Positions 1-6,694 of a DNA stretch of 8,006 nt are shown here, piece after piece. The DNA is from an uncultured Gammaproteobacteria bacterium. Its GTDB lineage: Bacteria > Pseudomonadota > Gammaproteobacteria > Pseudomonadales > Azotimanducaceae_A. The position numbers and the translations under genes were made by a program. How positions within the stretch are numbered: the first letter of the stretch is position 1; each line of letters begins with the position of its first letter. Under the pieces are notes generated by a model. The model was not told the origin of the DNA and did not search any database. It was given only the letters and a program-made list of their open reading frames with translations. The DNA lies in contig CAJWZG010000130.1 of the NCBI GenBank assembly GCA_913049565.1, positions 1-8,006 on the forward strand, in the 5' to 3' direction.

Positions 1-48
1 CGCTATATCGGCAACGCGGCCGAGCTCGCCAGAAAGCCTCTACAATGA
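1..48 (+). CDS. C-terminal end of an unidentified upstream gene (partial)
   Basis: Frame 1 is open from the left edge and ends at TGA 46-48, giving a 15-residue tail that reads RYIGNAAELARKPLQ. Its stop overlaps the first ATG of the next gene (the sequence ATGATGA-like junction at 45-50), a coupling layout common inside bacterial operons. That overlap is the main reason to call it a gene end. The fragment is too short to assign a family, and frame 3, the frame of the next gene, is also open to the edge, so chance cannot be excluded. Confidence 0.35.
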   Translation, partial: RYIGNAAELARKPLQ

Positions 49-470
49 TGAGCGTGCGCACTGCTGATTGGCATGATCCCTGCGATCGACAAGCGCTTGA
101 ATCTATCCGACGAGAGGTGTTTGTAGAAGAACAAGGAGTTTCGATTGAGGAAGAAATGGACAGCCTCGATGCAACGAGTCAACACTTACTGGCCATCTCA
201 CAGGATTCAGAGTGGGTCGGCTGCGCACGAGTGGTTTCGACCGGTCAAATTGGGCGTATGGCGGTACGCAAGGGCTTTCGCGGCCAGGGCATCGGCGGCG
301 CGTTGATGGAAGCCGCGATCAAATGTGCCCGTCAGCAACAGGCGTCACCTATTTTTTTGCATGCGCAACGCCATGCGGAAAATTTTTATGCCCAATTTGG
401 TTTCACATCGCAAGGCGAGGCCTTCGACGAAGCTGGCATAGACCACATAAAAATGGAACTCAGGCAATAG
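45..470 (+). CDS. small GNAT-family N-acetyltransferase
   Basis: This 141-residue protein is a single-domain cytoplasmic acetyltransferase using acetyl-CoA or another acyl-CoA; the acceptor is unknown. The N-terminal stretch IRREVFVEEQGV (21-32) is the signature of ElaA/YjcF-like GNAT proteins. The acyl-CoA pyrophosphate-binding motif A is seen as RMAVRKGFRGQGIG (71-84), with the R-G-Q-G-I-G loop at 79-84. The C-terminal part, FLHAQRHAENFYAQFGF (104-120), matches motif B of the same group, with Tyr115 a plausible catalytic acid. Two adjacent ATGs at 45 and 48 are possible starts; both precede the conserved region, and 45 overlaps the upstream stop. The upstream AGAAAG is only a weak ribosome binding site, fitting translational coupling. 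It ends 98 bases before acnD and lies in the same direction, but a separate promoter seems to lie between them. The family is clear; the substrate is not. Confidence 0.88.
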   Translation: MMSVRTADWHDPCDRQALESIRREVFVEEQGVSIEEEMDSLDATSQHLLAISQDSEWVGCARVVSTGQIGRMAVRKGFRGQGIGGALMEAAIKCARQQQASPIFLHAQRHAENFYAQFGFTSQGEAFDEAGIDHIKMELRQ

Positions 471-479
471 ACGAATACT

Positions 480-508
480 TTGAGCTGTGCAGGCTTTGTC
501 TCCACAAT
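480..508 (+). promoter_or_regulatory. candidate sigma70 promoter for acnD-prpF
   Basis: TTGAGC at 480-485 (4 of 6 consensus bases) and CACAAT at 503-508 (4 of 6) are separated by exactly 17 bases. They lie just after the GNAT stop and 60 bases before the acnD start, predicting a transcript beginning near 515. The match is moderate and was found by eye, so chance is possible. Confidence 0.4.
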
Positions 509-514
509 CGCTGC

Positions 515-530
515 TCGGCGAGAGCGCCGA
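515..530 (+). other. GC-rich stem-loop in the acnD leader
   Basis: TCGGCG (515-520) and CGCCGA (525-530) form a perfect six-pair stem around the loop AGAG. No T-run follows, so it is not a standard intrinsic terminator. If the promoter at 480-508 is real, the stem begins at the first transcribed bases, where such structures can protect messages from 5'-end decay. It could instead be a weak terminator remnant for the GNAT gene. Confidence 0.4.
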
Positions 531-568
531 ACCTCACCAAACAACTTCGACAGACCTAAGAAGATTTT

Positions 569-3166
569 ATGAACCACAAACATCGAAAACCTTTACTGAC
601 CAGCGGGCTCGATTACTTTGATGCAGAAGAAGCCGTCGAGGCGCTCAAACCGGGCACATACGTTGAGCTGCCCTATACGTCAAAGGTATTGGCGGAAAAT
701 TTGGTGCGGCGCTGCGACCCCGATCAGCTAGAGAAAGCATTAACCCAGATCATAGAACGTAAGCGCGAATCTGATTTCCCTTGGTTTCCTGCGCGGGTAG
801 TTTGTCACGATATCCTTGGACAAACCGCACTTGTGGACCTAGCCGGGCTGCGAGATGCGATCGCCGCTAAAGGGGGGGACCCTTCCAAGGTGAATCCTGT
901 CGTACCTACACAGTTGATTGTCGACCACTCACTAGCCGTAGAGCATGCGGGTTTTGAAAAAGACGCGTTCGAAAAAAATCGAGCTATTGAGGATCGTCGT
1001 AACGATGACCGCTTTCACTTTATCAACTGGACTAAAACAGCATTCGAAAACGTCGACGTAATCCCGCCGGGCAACGGGATCATGCACCAAATCAATTTGG
1101 AGCGAATGTCACCGGTAGTTCATGCTCGGGAAGGCGTCGCCTTTCCAGATACTTTAGTCGGCACCGACAGCCACACTCCCCACGTTGATGCATTGGGCGT
1201 CATCGCCATTGGTGTTGGAGGCCTAGAGGCCGAAAGCGTCATGCTGGGTCGCGCCTCTTACATGCGCCTTCCGGATATCGTGGGCGTTGAATTGGTCGGC
1301 AAACGCCAAGACGGCATCACAGCAACGGATATCGTTTTGGCGATTACCGAATATTTGCGCGAAGAAAGAGTGGTTTCCTGCTATCTAGAATTCTTTGGCG
1401 AAGGCGCGGACGCCCTCACCCTCGGCGACCGGGCGACCATTTCCAACATGACGCCAGAATTCGGAGCAAGCGCAGCGATGTTTTATATCGATGATAAAAC
1501 GATCGACTACCTGCGACTCACAGGGCGCACCGATGAGCAGATAGCCCTCGTCGAAACGTATGCCAAACGAACGGGTCTTTGGGCGTCGAGCATGCGCAAT
1601 GCTCAGTACGAGCGGGTACTGCGTTTTGATCTCTCCAGTGTCGGCCGCAACATCGCCGGGCCATCAAACCCTCATCGACGCGTATCCACCAACGACTTAG
1701 CGAGCCAGGGAATCAGCGGCGTTGTTGAGTCGGTAGAGGGCCAGATGCCAGACGGTGCGATCATCATCGCGGCCATCACTAGCTGCACGAACACGAGCAA
1801 TCCTCGCAATGTAATTGCTGCAGGGCTGTTAGCGCGCAACGCCAATGCCAAGGGGCTGATCAGAAAGCCTTGGGTAAAGAGCTCGCTAGCACCGGGCTCT
1901 AAAACCGTACAGATGTATTTGGAAGACGCGAATCTGTTGACCGAACTAGAATCCCTAGGCTTTGGTATCGTGGCGTTTGCGTGCACGACATGCAATGGCA
2001 TGAGCGGAGCATTGGACCCGGCAATACAACAGGAGGTGATTGACCGCGATCTTTACGCCACTGCCGTCTTATCGGGCAATCGAAACTTCGACGGGCGCAT
2101 TCACCCTTACGCAAAACAAGCCTTTCTCGCGTCGCCACCACTGGTAGTCGCCTACGCAATTGCTGGCACCATTCGTTTCGACATCGAAAAAGATGTGCTA
2201 GGGCGCGATCAGGACGGCAACCCGGTTCGACTGATAGACATCTGGCCGAGCGACGCAGAAATAGATGCCATTGTTGCTCAAAGCGTAAAGCCCGAGCAGT
2301 TCACCGCCGTCTATGAACCCATGTTTCTGAACATCAAGGACGTCACTGATCAAACCGATCCACTCTATGATTGGCGCCCGCAAAGCACTTATATCCGCCG
2401 CCCCCCCTATTGGGAGGGCGCGCTTGCTGGCGAGCGCACCCTGACCGATATGCGACCACTGGCCGTGTTAGGAGACAACATCACTACCGATCATCTTTCG
2501 CCTTCAAATGCGATCATGATGAACAGTGCTGCTGGCGAGTATCTGCACAAGATGGGGCTACCAGAAGAGGACTTTAACTCCTATGCAACCCATCGAGGCG
2601 ATCACTTAACCGCCCAACGGGCCACGTTCGCTAACCCAAAACTACTTAATGAAATGGCAATAACGGACGGCGAGGTTCAGCAGGGCTCGCTTACTCGCAT
2701 CGAACCCGAAGGCAATGTAGTGAGAATGTGGGAAGCCATAGAGCACTACATGGAGCGAAAGCAGCCGCTCATTATTGTTGCGGGCGCCGACTATGGCCAA
2801 GGAAGCTCGCGCGATTGGGCAGCCAAAGGCGTCAGGCTCGCTGGCGTTGAAGCTATCGTCGCTGAAGGATTCGAGCGAATTCACCGAACCAATCTAGTCG
2901 GCATGGGCGTACTGCCATTGGAATTCAAAGCCGATAACACCCGTCAAACTTACGGCATTGTCGGCAGTGAAACATTCTCTGTCGAAGGCAGTCCCGCACC
3001 CGGTGCAGATCTAACGCTGAGAGTCACTCGCAGCAATGGGGAAACGCTGGCGATACCAGTTACCTGTCGACTGGACACCGCCGAAGAGGTTTCGATCTAT
3101 GGCGCTGGCGGCGTGTTACAACGCTTCGCCCAGGACTTCCTCGATGCATCCGTTTCAGCAGGGTAG
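569..3166 (+). CDS. acnD: Fe/S-dependent 2-methylcitrate dehydratase AcnD
   Basis: This cytoplasmic aconitase-family enzyme dehydrates 2-methylcitrate to a methylaconitate, which PrpF then converts to the cis form used by the next hydratase. The 865-residue length fits AcnD and is shorter than typical AcnA. The three [4Fe-4S] ligands are Cys406 (in SCTNTSNP), Cys472 and Cys475 (in CTTCNG), with the 66 and 3 residue spacing of IRP1/aconitase A. The substrate-site segment TDSHTPHVDALGV is at 199-211. The C-terminal swivel domain shows GDNITTDHLSP (635-645) and ADYGQGSSRDWAAKG (740-754). The N-terminus (RKPLL, LDYFD, LPYTSKVLAENLVRRCDP around 33-51) is AcnD-like. The ATG is fixed by an in-frame TAA at 557-559; TAAGAAG at 557-563 is a modest ribosome binding site. 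prpF follows after six bases, which with the convergent prpBC genes separates AcnD from housekeeping AcnA. Runs of seven G (872-878) and seven C (2401-2407) lie in frame without disrupting the gene. Confidence 0.96.
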   Translation: MNHKHRKPLLTSGLDYFDAEEAVEALKPGTYVELPYTSKVLAENLVRRCDPDQLEKALTQIIERKRESDFPWFPARVVCHDILGQTALVDLAGLRDAIAAKGGDPSKVNPVVPTQLIVDHSLAVEHAGFEKDAFEKNRAIEDRRNDDRFHFINWTKTAFENVDVIPPGNGIMHQINLERMSPVVHAREGVAFPDTLVGTDSHTPHVDALGVIAIGVGGLEAESVMLGRASYMRLPDIVGVELVGKRQDGITATDIVLAITEYLREERVVSCYLEFFGEGADALTLGDRATISNMTPEFGASAAMFYIDDKTIDYLRLTGRTDEQIALVETYAKRTGLWASSMRNAQYERVLRFDLSSVGRNIAGPSNPHRRVSTNDLASQGISGVVESVEGQMPDGAIIIAAITSCTNTSNPRNVIAAGLLARNANAKGLIRKPWVKSSLAPGSKTVQMYLEDANLLTELESLGFGIVAFACTTCNGMSGALDPAIQQEVIDRDLYATAVLSGNRNFDGRIHPYAKQAFLASPPLVVAYAIAGTIRFDIEKDVLGRDQDGNPVRLIDIWPSDAEIDAIVAQSVKPEQFTAVYEPMFLNIKDVTDQTDPLYDWRPQSTYIRRPPYWEGALAGERTLTDMRPLAVLGDNITTDHLSPSNAIMMNSAAGEYLHKMGLPEEDFNSYATHRGDHLTAQRATFANPKLLNEMAITDGEVQQGSLTRIEPEGNVVRMWEAIEHYMERKQPLIIVAGADYGQGSSRDWAAKGVRLAGVEAIVAEGFERIHRTNLVGMGVLPLEFKADNTRQTYGIVGSETFSVEGSPAPGADLTLRVTRSNGETLAIPVTCRLDTAEEVSIYGAGGVLQRFAQDFLDASVSAG

Positions 3167-3172
3167 CGACAC

Positions 3173-4360
3173 ATGAACTTAGAACCCCCAACACAAATTC
3201 GTGTACCAGCAACTTACATGCGGGGAGGTACGAGCAAGGGTGTTTTCTTTAGTCTTGCCAACCTGCCTGAATCCGCCCAGCAGGCCGGAAAGGCTCGCGA
3301 CGCTTTGCTGTTACGTGTGATCGGCAGTCCAGATCCTTATGGCAAACACACGGACGGAATGGGAGGCGCGACATCTAGCACGAGCAAAACGGTAATCGTC
3401 AGCCCAAGCAAAGAGCCGGGGCACGACGTGGATTACCTCTTCGGACAAGTATCGATAGATCAAGCATTTGTCGACTGGAGTGGAAATTGCGGCAATCTGT
3501 CAGCGGCCGTTGGTGCCTTCGCTATCGATCAAGGCATGCTACCTGCCGAGCGAATACCTGATCGCGGGTTCGTTGAGGTTAAAATTTGGCAGGCCAATAT
3601 TGGTAAGACTATTGTCAATCAAGTCCCTATCACGGGGGGGCGGGTTCAAGAGACCGGACTATTTGAGCTCGATGGAGTTACCTTCCCCGCTGCCGAGGTA
3701 GCGGTGGATTTCATCGATCCTGCGGATGATGATGGGGGCTCAATGTTTCCAACGGGCAATCTAGTTGATGTGCTAGAGGTACCCGAAATTGGCCAATTCA
3801 ATGCAACGCTGATCAATGCAGGCATTCCAACGATCTTTCTAAACGCGGACGAATTGGGCTATACCGGAATCGAATTGCAGGACGATATCAACACTTCAGT
3901 GCAGGCGCTTGAGCGTTTTGAATCCATCCGCGCTTATGGTGCAGTTTGTATGGGTTTGATCGATAACATTGCCGAAGCTAAAGGTCGCCAGCACACACCC
4001 AAAATTGCTTTCGTTGCTGCGCCCGCCAGCTATACCGCGTCCAGCGGTAAACAAGTAGAGAGCGACGACATCGACCTTCTTGTTCGGGCGCTTTCCATGG
4101 GCAAACTACACCATGCCATGATGGGCACTGCCGCTGTGGCTATTGGAACAGCCGCCGCTATACCGGGAACACTGGTCAACCTAGCTGCAGGGGGGAACCC
4201 GCGCGATCAAGTGGTATTCGGCCACCCTTCTGGCACGCTTAAAGTAGGCGCCCAAGCGACGGAAATTGACGGCGAATGGCAGGTCACCAAGGCCAGCATG
4301 AGTCGTAGTGCAAGAGTGCTTATGGAGGGCTGGGTTAGAGTGCCGGGAGATAGTTTTTAG
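3173..4360 (+). CDS. prpF: 2-methylaconitate cis-trans isomerase PrpF
   Basis: PrpF is a cytoplasmic isomerase with a diaminopimelate-epimerase-like fold; it acts on the AcnD product so that AcnB-type hydratase can form 2-methylisocitrate. At 395 residues it has the usual family length. Family motifs are YMRGGTSKGVFF (15-26), DGMGGATSSTSKTVIVSPS (61-79) and DWSGNCGNLSAAVGAFAIDQG split across 101-121. Lys72 and Cys106 correspond to the active-site lysine and cysteine that I recall as Lys73 and Cys107 in the Shewanella protein. The C-terminal half contains HHAMMGTAAVAIGTAAAIPGT around 313-333, also typical. The start is six bases after the acnD stop, with only a weak AGGG-like ribosome site inside the end of acnD, so translation is probably coupled. 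Seven G residues at 3634-3640 encode Gly155-Gly156. Related tautomerases such as oxalomesaconate tautomerase share the fold, but the acnD and prpBC neighbours decide the assignment. Confidence 0.95.
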   Translation: MNLEPPTQIRVPATYMRGGTSKGVFFSLANLPESAQQAGKARDALLLRVIGSPDPYGKHTDGMGGATSSTSKTVIVSPSKEPGHDVDYLFGQVSIDQAFVDWSGNCGNLSAAVGAFAIDQGMLPAERIPDRGFVEVKIWQANIGKTIVNQVPITGGRVQETGLFELDGVTFPAAEVAVDFIDPADDDGGSMFPTGNLVDVLEVPEIGQFNATLINAGIPTIFLNADELGYTGIELQDDINTSVQALERFESIRAYGAVCMGLIDNIAEAKGRQHTPKIAFVAAPASYTASSGKQVESDDIDLLVRALSMGKLHHAMMGTAAVAIGTAAAIPGTLVNLAAGGNPRDQVVFGHPSGTLKVGAQATEIDGEWQVTKASMSRSARVLMEGWVRVPGDSF

Positions 4361-4450
4361 ACTGTTAGCTCGTTTACTCTATCTACTGTTTTAGGAGAGC
4401 AACGCTCCTCAACCGAACTGTCGACTCAAGCGACCGCTGCAGCGAATGCT

Positions 4451-4476
4451 AAGACAAACAATCCTTGGTTTGTCTT
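4451..4476. terminator. symmetrical stem-loop, probable bidirectional terminator between prpF and prpC
   Basis: AAGACAAAC (4451-4459) and GTTTGTCTT (4468-4476) form a perfect nine-pair stem around an eight-base loop. It lies in the 130-base gap between the convergent prpF and prpC stops, 15 bases past the prpC stop. Read on either strand, the 3' arm is U-rich (GUUUGUCUU), but no separate T-tract follows on either side. Flanking CTGCAG copies at 4437-4442 and 4482-4487 could lengthen the structure imperfectly. Position and symmetry favour a terminator serving both units; strength is uncertain. Confidence 0.55.
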
Positions 4477-4490
4477 GGCGACTGCAGACG

Positions 4491-5615
4491 TTACCTTTGC
4501 GCTAGCGGTGTAAGAACTCTAGGTTCAGGTCCCACGTAGTCCGCACTTGGGCGAATGATCCGATTATTTTCACGCTGCTCCATTACATGAGCGGTCCAGC
4601 CCGATACACGAGAGCAAACGAAAATAGGTGTAAACAGCTTTGTCGGGATGCCCATAAAGTTATAGGCAGAGGCATGGAAGAAGTCAGCATTGGCAAACAG
4701 TGCTTTTTCGTCCCACATCACCTTTTCAATGGCACATGAAACTGGATACAAAACCGTGTCACTGACTTCATTTGCGAGCTTTTCTGACCACTGCTTGATA
4801 ATTACGTTGCGAGGATCTGAAGTGCTATAAATCGCGTGACCGAAGCCCATGATTTTTTCCTTTCGCTCCAGCATACCCAGCAAACCTGAAGCAGCTTCAT
4901 CCGCACCGGTAAACTTCTCAATCAACTCCATCGCAGCCTCGTTTGCCCCACCGTGCAGCGGGCCCCGTAACGAACCGATGGCACCAGTGACGCATGAGTG
5001 CATATCGGACAAAGTAGATGCACACACCCGCGCGGTGAAGGTCGAAGCATTAAACTCATGCTCGGCGTACAAAATCAGGGACACATCCATTACCCGCTGA
5101 TGCAATTCGCTGGGCTTCTCACCTGTTAGGGTTTGCAAAAAGTGCCCTGCTAAAGAATCCGCGTCAGTATCCGTATCGATACGAACACCATCGTGACTGA
5201 ACCGATACCAATAGTTAATGATGCCCGGAAGCGCTCCAAGCAATCGATTAGCAATGTTTTGTTGGTTAGAAAAATCACCCTCGGGCTCAAGATTACCAAG
5301 CATCGAGCAACCTGTTCGCATCACATCCATCGGATGTGTTGAAGCCGGAATGCGCTCTAAGACTTCAAGCAATGTAGCCGGCAACTTGCGGTTCGCCTTT
5401 AGCACGGCTCGATATTCGTCTAGCTGACTGCTGTTGGGCAACTCACCATAGAAGATCAAGTAAGCGACTTCTTCAAAGGTCGCATTATCGGCCAGATCGG
5501 TAATATCGTATCCACGATAAGTTAGCCCGGTGCCGCTTTTGCCAACTGTGCACAGTTCGGTGCTACCCGCACTTTGTCCCCGCAGCCCTGCGCCACTTAA
5601 TTTCTTCTCCGTCAT
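4491..5615 (-). CDS. prpC: 2-methylcitrate synthase PrpC
   Basis: PrpC condenses propionyl-CoA with oxaloacetate to give 2-methylcitrate and CoA, the entry step of the cycle. The 374-residue protein is a short-form citrate synthase family member. The N-terminus LRGQSAGSTELCTVGKSGTG (11-30) followed by LTYRGYDITDLA (31-42) is characteristic of PrpC. The catalytic residues are His221 (GPLHGGAN), His260 (GFGHAIY) and Asp311 (NADFFHAS); their spacings of 39 and 51 match those I recall for Salmonella PrpC His235, His274 and Asp325. The C-terminal CoA/substrate segment includes SGWTAHVMEQRENNRIIRP (338-356). The ATG at 5615 is preceded on the minus strand by AGGGAA with a seven-base spacer, a good ribosome binding site. 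It lies 104 bases after prpB and is probably co-transcribed with it. Some family members also accept acetyl-CoA, but context makes the methylcitrate role very likely. Confidence 0.96.
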   Translation of the reverse strand: MTEKKLSGAGLRGQSAGSTELCTVGKSGTGLTYRGYDITDLADNATFEEVAYLIFYGELPNSSQLDEYRAVLKANRKLPATLLEVLERIPASTHPMDVMRTGCSMLGNLEPEGDFSNQQNIANRLLGALPGIINYWYRFSHDGVRIDTDTDADSLAGHFLQTLTGEKPSELHQRVMDVSLILYAEHEFNASTFTARVCASTLSDMHSCVTGAIGSLRGPLHGGANEAAMELIEKFTGADEAASGLLGMLERKEKIMGFGHAIYSTSDPRNVIIKQWSEKLANEVSDTVLYPVSCAIEKVMWDEKALFANADFFHASAYNFMGIPTKLFTPIFVCSRVSGWTAHVMEQRENNRIIRPSADYVGPEPRVLTPLAQR

Positions 5616-5642
5616 AACAAGTTCCCTAACTGATATTGGTTT

Positions 5643-5655
5643 CCAGAGTCTCTGG
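5643..5655. promoter_or_regulatory. 13-base perfect palindrome in the prpB-prpC gap
   Basis: CCAGAG-T-CTCTGG is a perfect inverted repeat with a one-base centre, 28 to 40 bases upstream of the prpC start. It could be a protein-binding site or, in RNA, a small hairpin just before the prpC ribosome site, though the outer pairs only would form. I saw no convincing -35/-10 pair in this gap, so a separate prpC promoter is not supported. Confidence 0.3.
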
Positions 5656-5719
5656 TCATATTTTGTTCTCGTGAATATCTGCAGACACTCTGCTGCGACC
5701 CAAAGGGTGCCTCATCAAC

Positions 5720-6604
5720 TCACCCTCCTGATTGACCTGCAAACAGCTCGTCGAGCTTCTCTTCATAGGCGTGATAGCCCAAAAAGTCGTAAAGCTCCAT
5801 CCGCGTTTGCATGGTATCCACGATACCTAGCTGGCTGCCCTCATCCTTTAGCGTTTGATACACGTTCAATGCGGCTTTGTTCATGGCGCGAAACGCTGAT
5901 AACGGATACAGAGTCATCGCAATACCAACATCGGCCAATTCATCAATATGGTAAAGCGGTGTTTGACCGAATTCCGTCAGATTTGCCAACACTGGCACGC
6001 CTGCGGCCTCGATAATCGGCCGATACATGTCAATCTCTGTCATCGCTTCAGCAAAAATTGCATCAGCGCCCGCCTCGGCGAACGCTCCTGCTCGATCAAT
6101 CACTGCGCTAATGCCATCCACCGAAAGCGCATCTGTTCGAGCCATCACAACAAAATCGCTATCCGTTTTTGCGTCCACCGCTGCTTTGATTCGATCAACC
6201 ATTTCCTCTACTGAAACAATCGCTTTGTTAGGACGATGGCCGCAACGTTTTTGCGCCACCTGGTCTTCAATATGTACAGCGGCCGCGCCGGCTGAGATCA
6301 TATCCCGAATGGTTTTGGCGATATTGAATGCACCACCCCATCCGGTATCGATGTCAGCCAGTAGCGGTACTTCTGTCGCGCCAGTAATACGCCGTACGTC
6401 TTCAAGTACGTCGTTCAGTGACGTCATTCCCAGATCCGGCAAGCCGTAGGAGGCATTGGCTACCCCACCGCCAGATAAGTAAATCGCCCGATGACCCACC
6501 CGCTCCGCCATCAAAGCTGTATAGGCGTTGATTGTGCCGGGAATCTGTAGAGGTTTAGGCGCAGAAGCCGCTATTGCTGCGCGAAATTTCTTACCCTGGC
6601 TCAT
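5720..6604 (-). CDS. prpB: 2-methylisocitrate lyase PrpB
   Basis: PrpB cleaves 2-methylisocitrate to succinate and pyruvate, the last step of the methylcitrate cycle, as a Mg2+-dependent cytoplasmic enzyme of the isocitrate lyase/PEP mutase superfamily. The 294-residue length fits the family (E. coli PrpB is about 296). The catalytic loop KRCGHRP is at 119-125, with Cys121 the proposed general base/acid. Metal and substrate residues are visible as Asp57, Asp84 and Asp86 (within [11 protein letters not shown], 81-91), equivalent to E. coli Asp58, Asp85 and Asp87. The substrate-site segment [18 protein letters not shown] is at 42-59. The ATG at 6604 has a strong ribosome site, GAGGAGAGGG (6620-6611 read on the minus strand), with a six-base spacer. 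It heads a unit with prpC and has its own promoter in the 90-base gap after thrH. Confidence 0.96.
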   Translation of the reverse strand: MSQGKKFRAAIAASAPKPLQIPGTINAYTALMAERVGHRAIYLSGGGVANASYGLPDLGMTSLNDVLEDVRRITGATEVPLLADIDTGWGGAFNIAKTIRDMISAGAAAVHIEDQVAQKRCGHRPNKAIVSVEEMVDRIKAAVDAKTDSDFVVMARTDALSVDGISAVIDRAGAFAEAGADAIFAEAMTEIDMYRPIIEAAGVPVLANLTEFGQTPLYHIDELADVGIAMTLYPLSAFRAMNKAALNVYQTLKDEGSQLGIVDTMQTRMELYDFLGYHAYEEKLDELFAGQSGG

Positions 6605-6625
6605 AGGTTTCCCTCTCCTCTAATG

Positions 6626-6643
6626 CGTCGTGATATCGCGACG
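6626..6643. promoter_or_regulatory. 18-base near-perfect palindrome, candidate operator of prpB-prpC
   Basis: CGTCGTGATATCGCGACG is self-complementary at eight of nine pair positions, centred on GATATC; the exception is a T/G pair. It lies 22 bases upstream of the prpB ATG and covers the transcription start predicted from the -10 box at 6654-6649. A repressor bound here would block initiation. Propionate clusters in relatives are often controlled by GntR- or Fis-type PrpR proteins, but I cannot tell which, if any, binds here. I did not find the same palindrome upstream of acnD. Confidence 0.45.
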
Positions 6644-6648
6644 ACGTT

Positions 6649-6654
6649 ATTATA
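6649..6654 (-). promoter_or_regulatory. -10 box of the prpB-prpC promoter
   Basis: On the minus strand this reads TATAAT, a perfect sigma70 -10 hexamer, 45 bases before the prpB start. The best -35 at 16 bases spacing is TTAGAA, only a three-of-six match, so an activator may be needed. Predicted transcription starts near 6642. AATTGTCG at 6672-6665 lies between the two boxes and could be half of a regulator site. Confidence 0.5.
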
Positions 6655-6681
6655 ATACCGAACTCGACAATTCTAAGCTCT

Positions 6682-6694
6682 CTGCGCGACGCAG
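6682..6694 (-). other. short GC-rich hairpin directly after the thrH stop
   Basis: On the minus strand CTGCG-TCG-CGCAG begins at the base after the thrH stop codon and forms five perfect pairs around a three-base loop. No T-run follows, so termination would be weak or protein-dependent. It may also protect the 3' end of the thrH message. Confidence 0.3.

Noticed and set aside
212..559. A 115-residue plus-strand frame overlapping the GNAT gene and the gap before acnD
   Set aside because: It is out of frame with the clear GNAT coding sequence and its product is Arg/Cys-rich without any motif.
1672..2159. Minus-strand open frames inside acnD
   Set aside because: acnD is intact with all cluster cysteines; these frames show no family features and are best explained as shadows.
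569..3166. Housekeeping aconitase AcnA as the identity of the 865-residue aconitase
   Set aside because: Length, the AcnD-like N-terminus and the immediate prpF neighbour fit AcnD better.
5530..6449. Two long plus-strand open frames (5530-6015 and 6027-6449) antisense to prpC and prpB
   Set aside because: They lie across well-supported genes, show biased Ser/Ala/Arg-rich composition typical of frame shadows, and have no recognisable motif or convincing ribosome site.
6651..6656. A plus-strand TATAAT that could drive antisense transcription into thrH
   Set aside because: It arises from the overlapping TTATTATAATA stretch around the prpB -10 box, and no suitable plus-strand -35 was seen.
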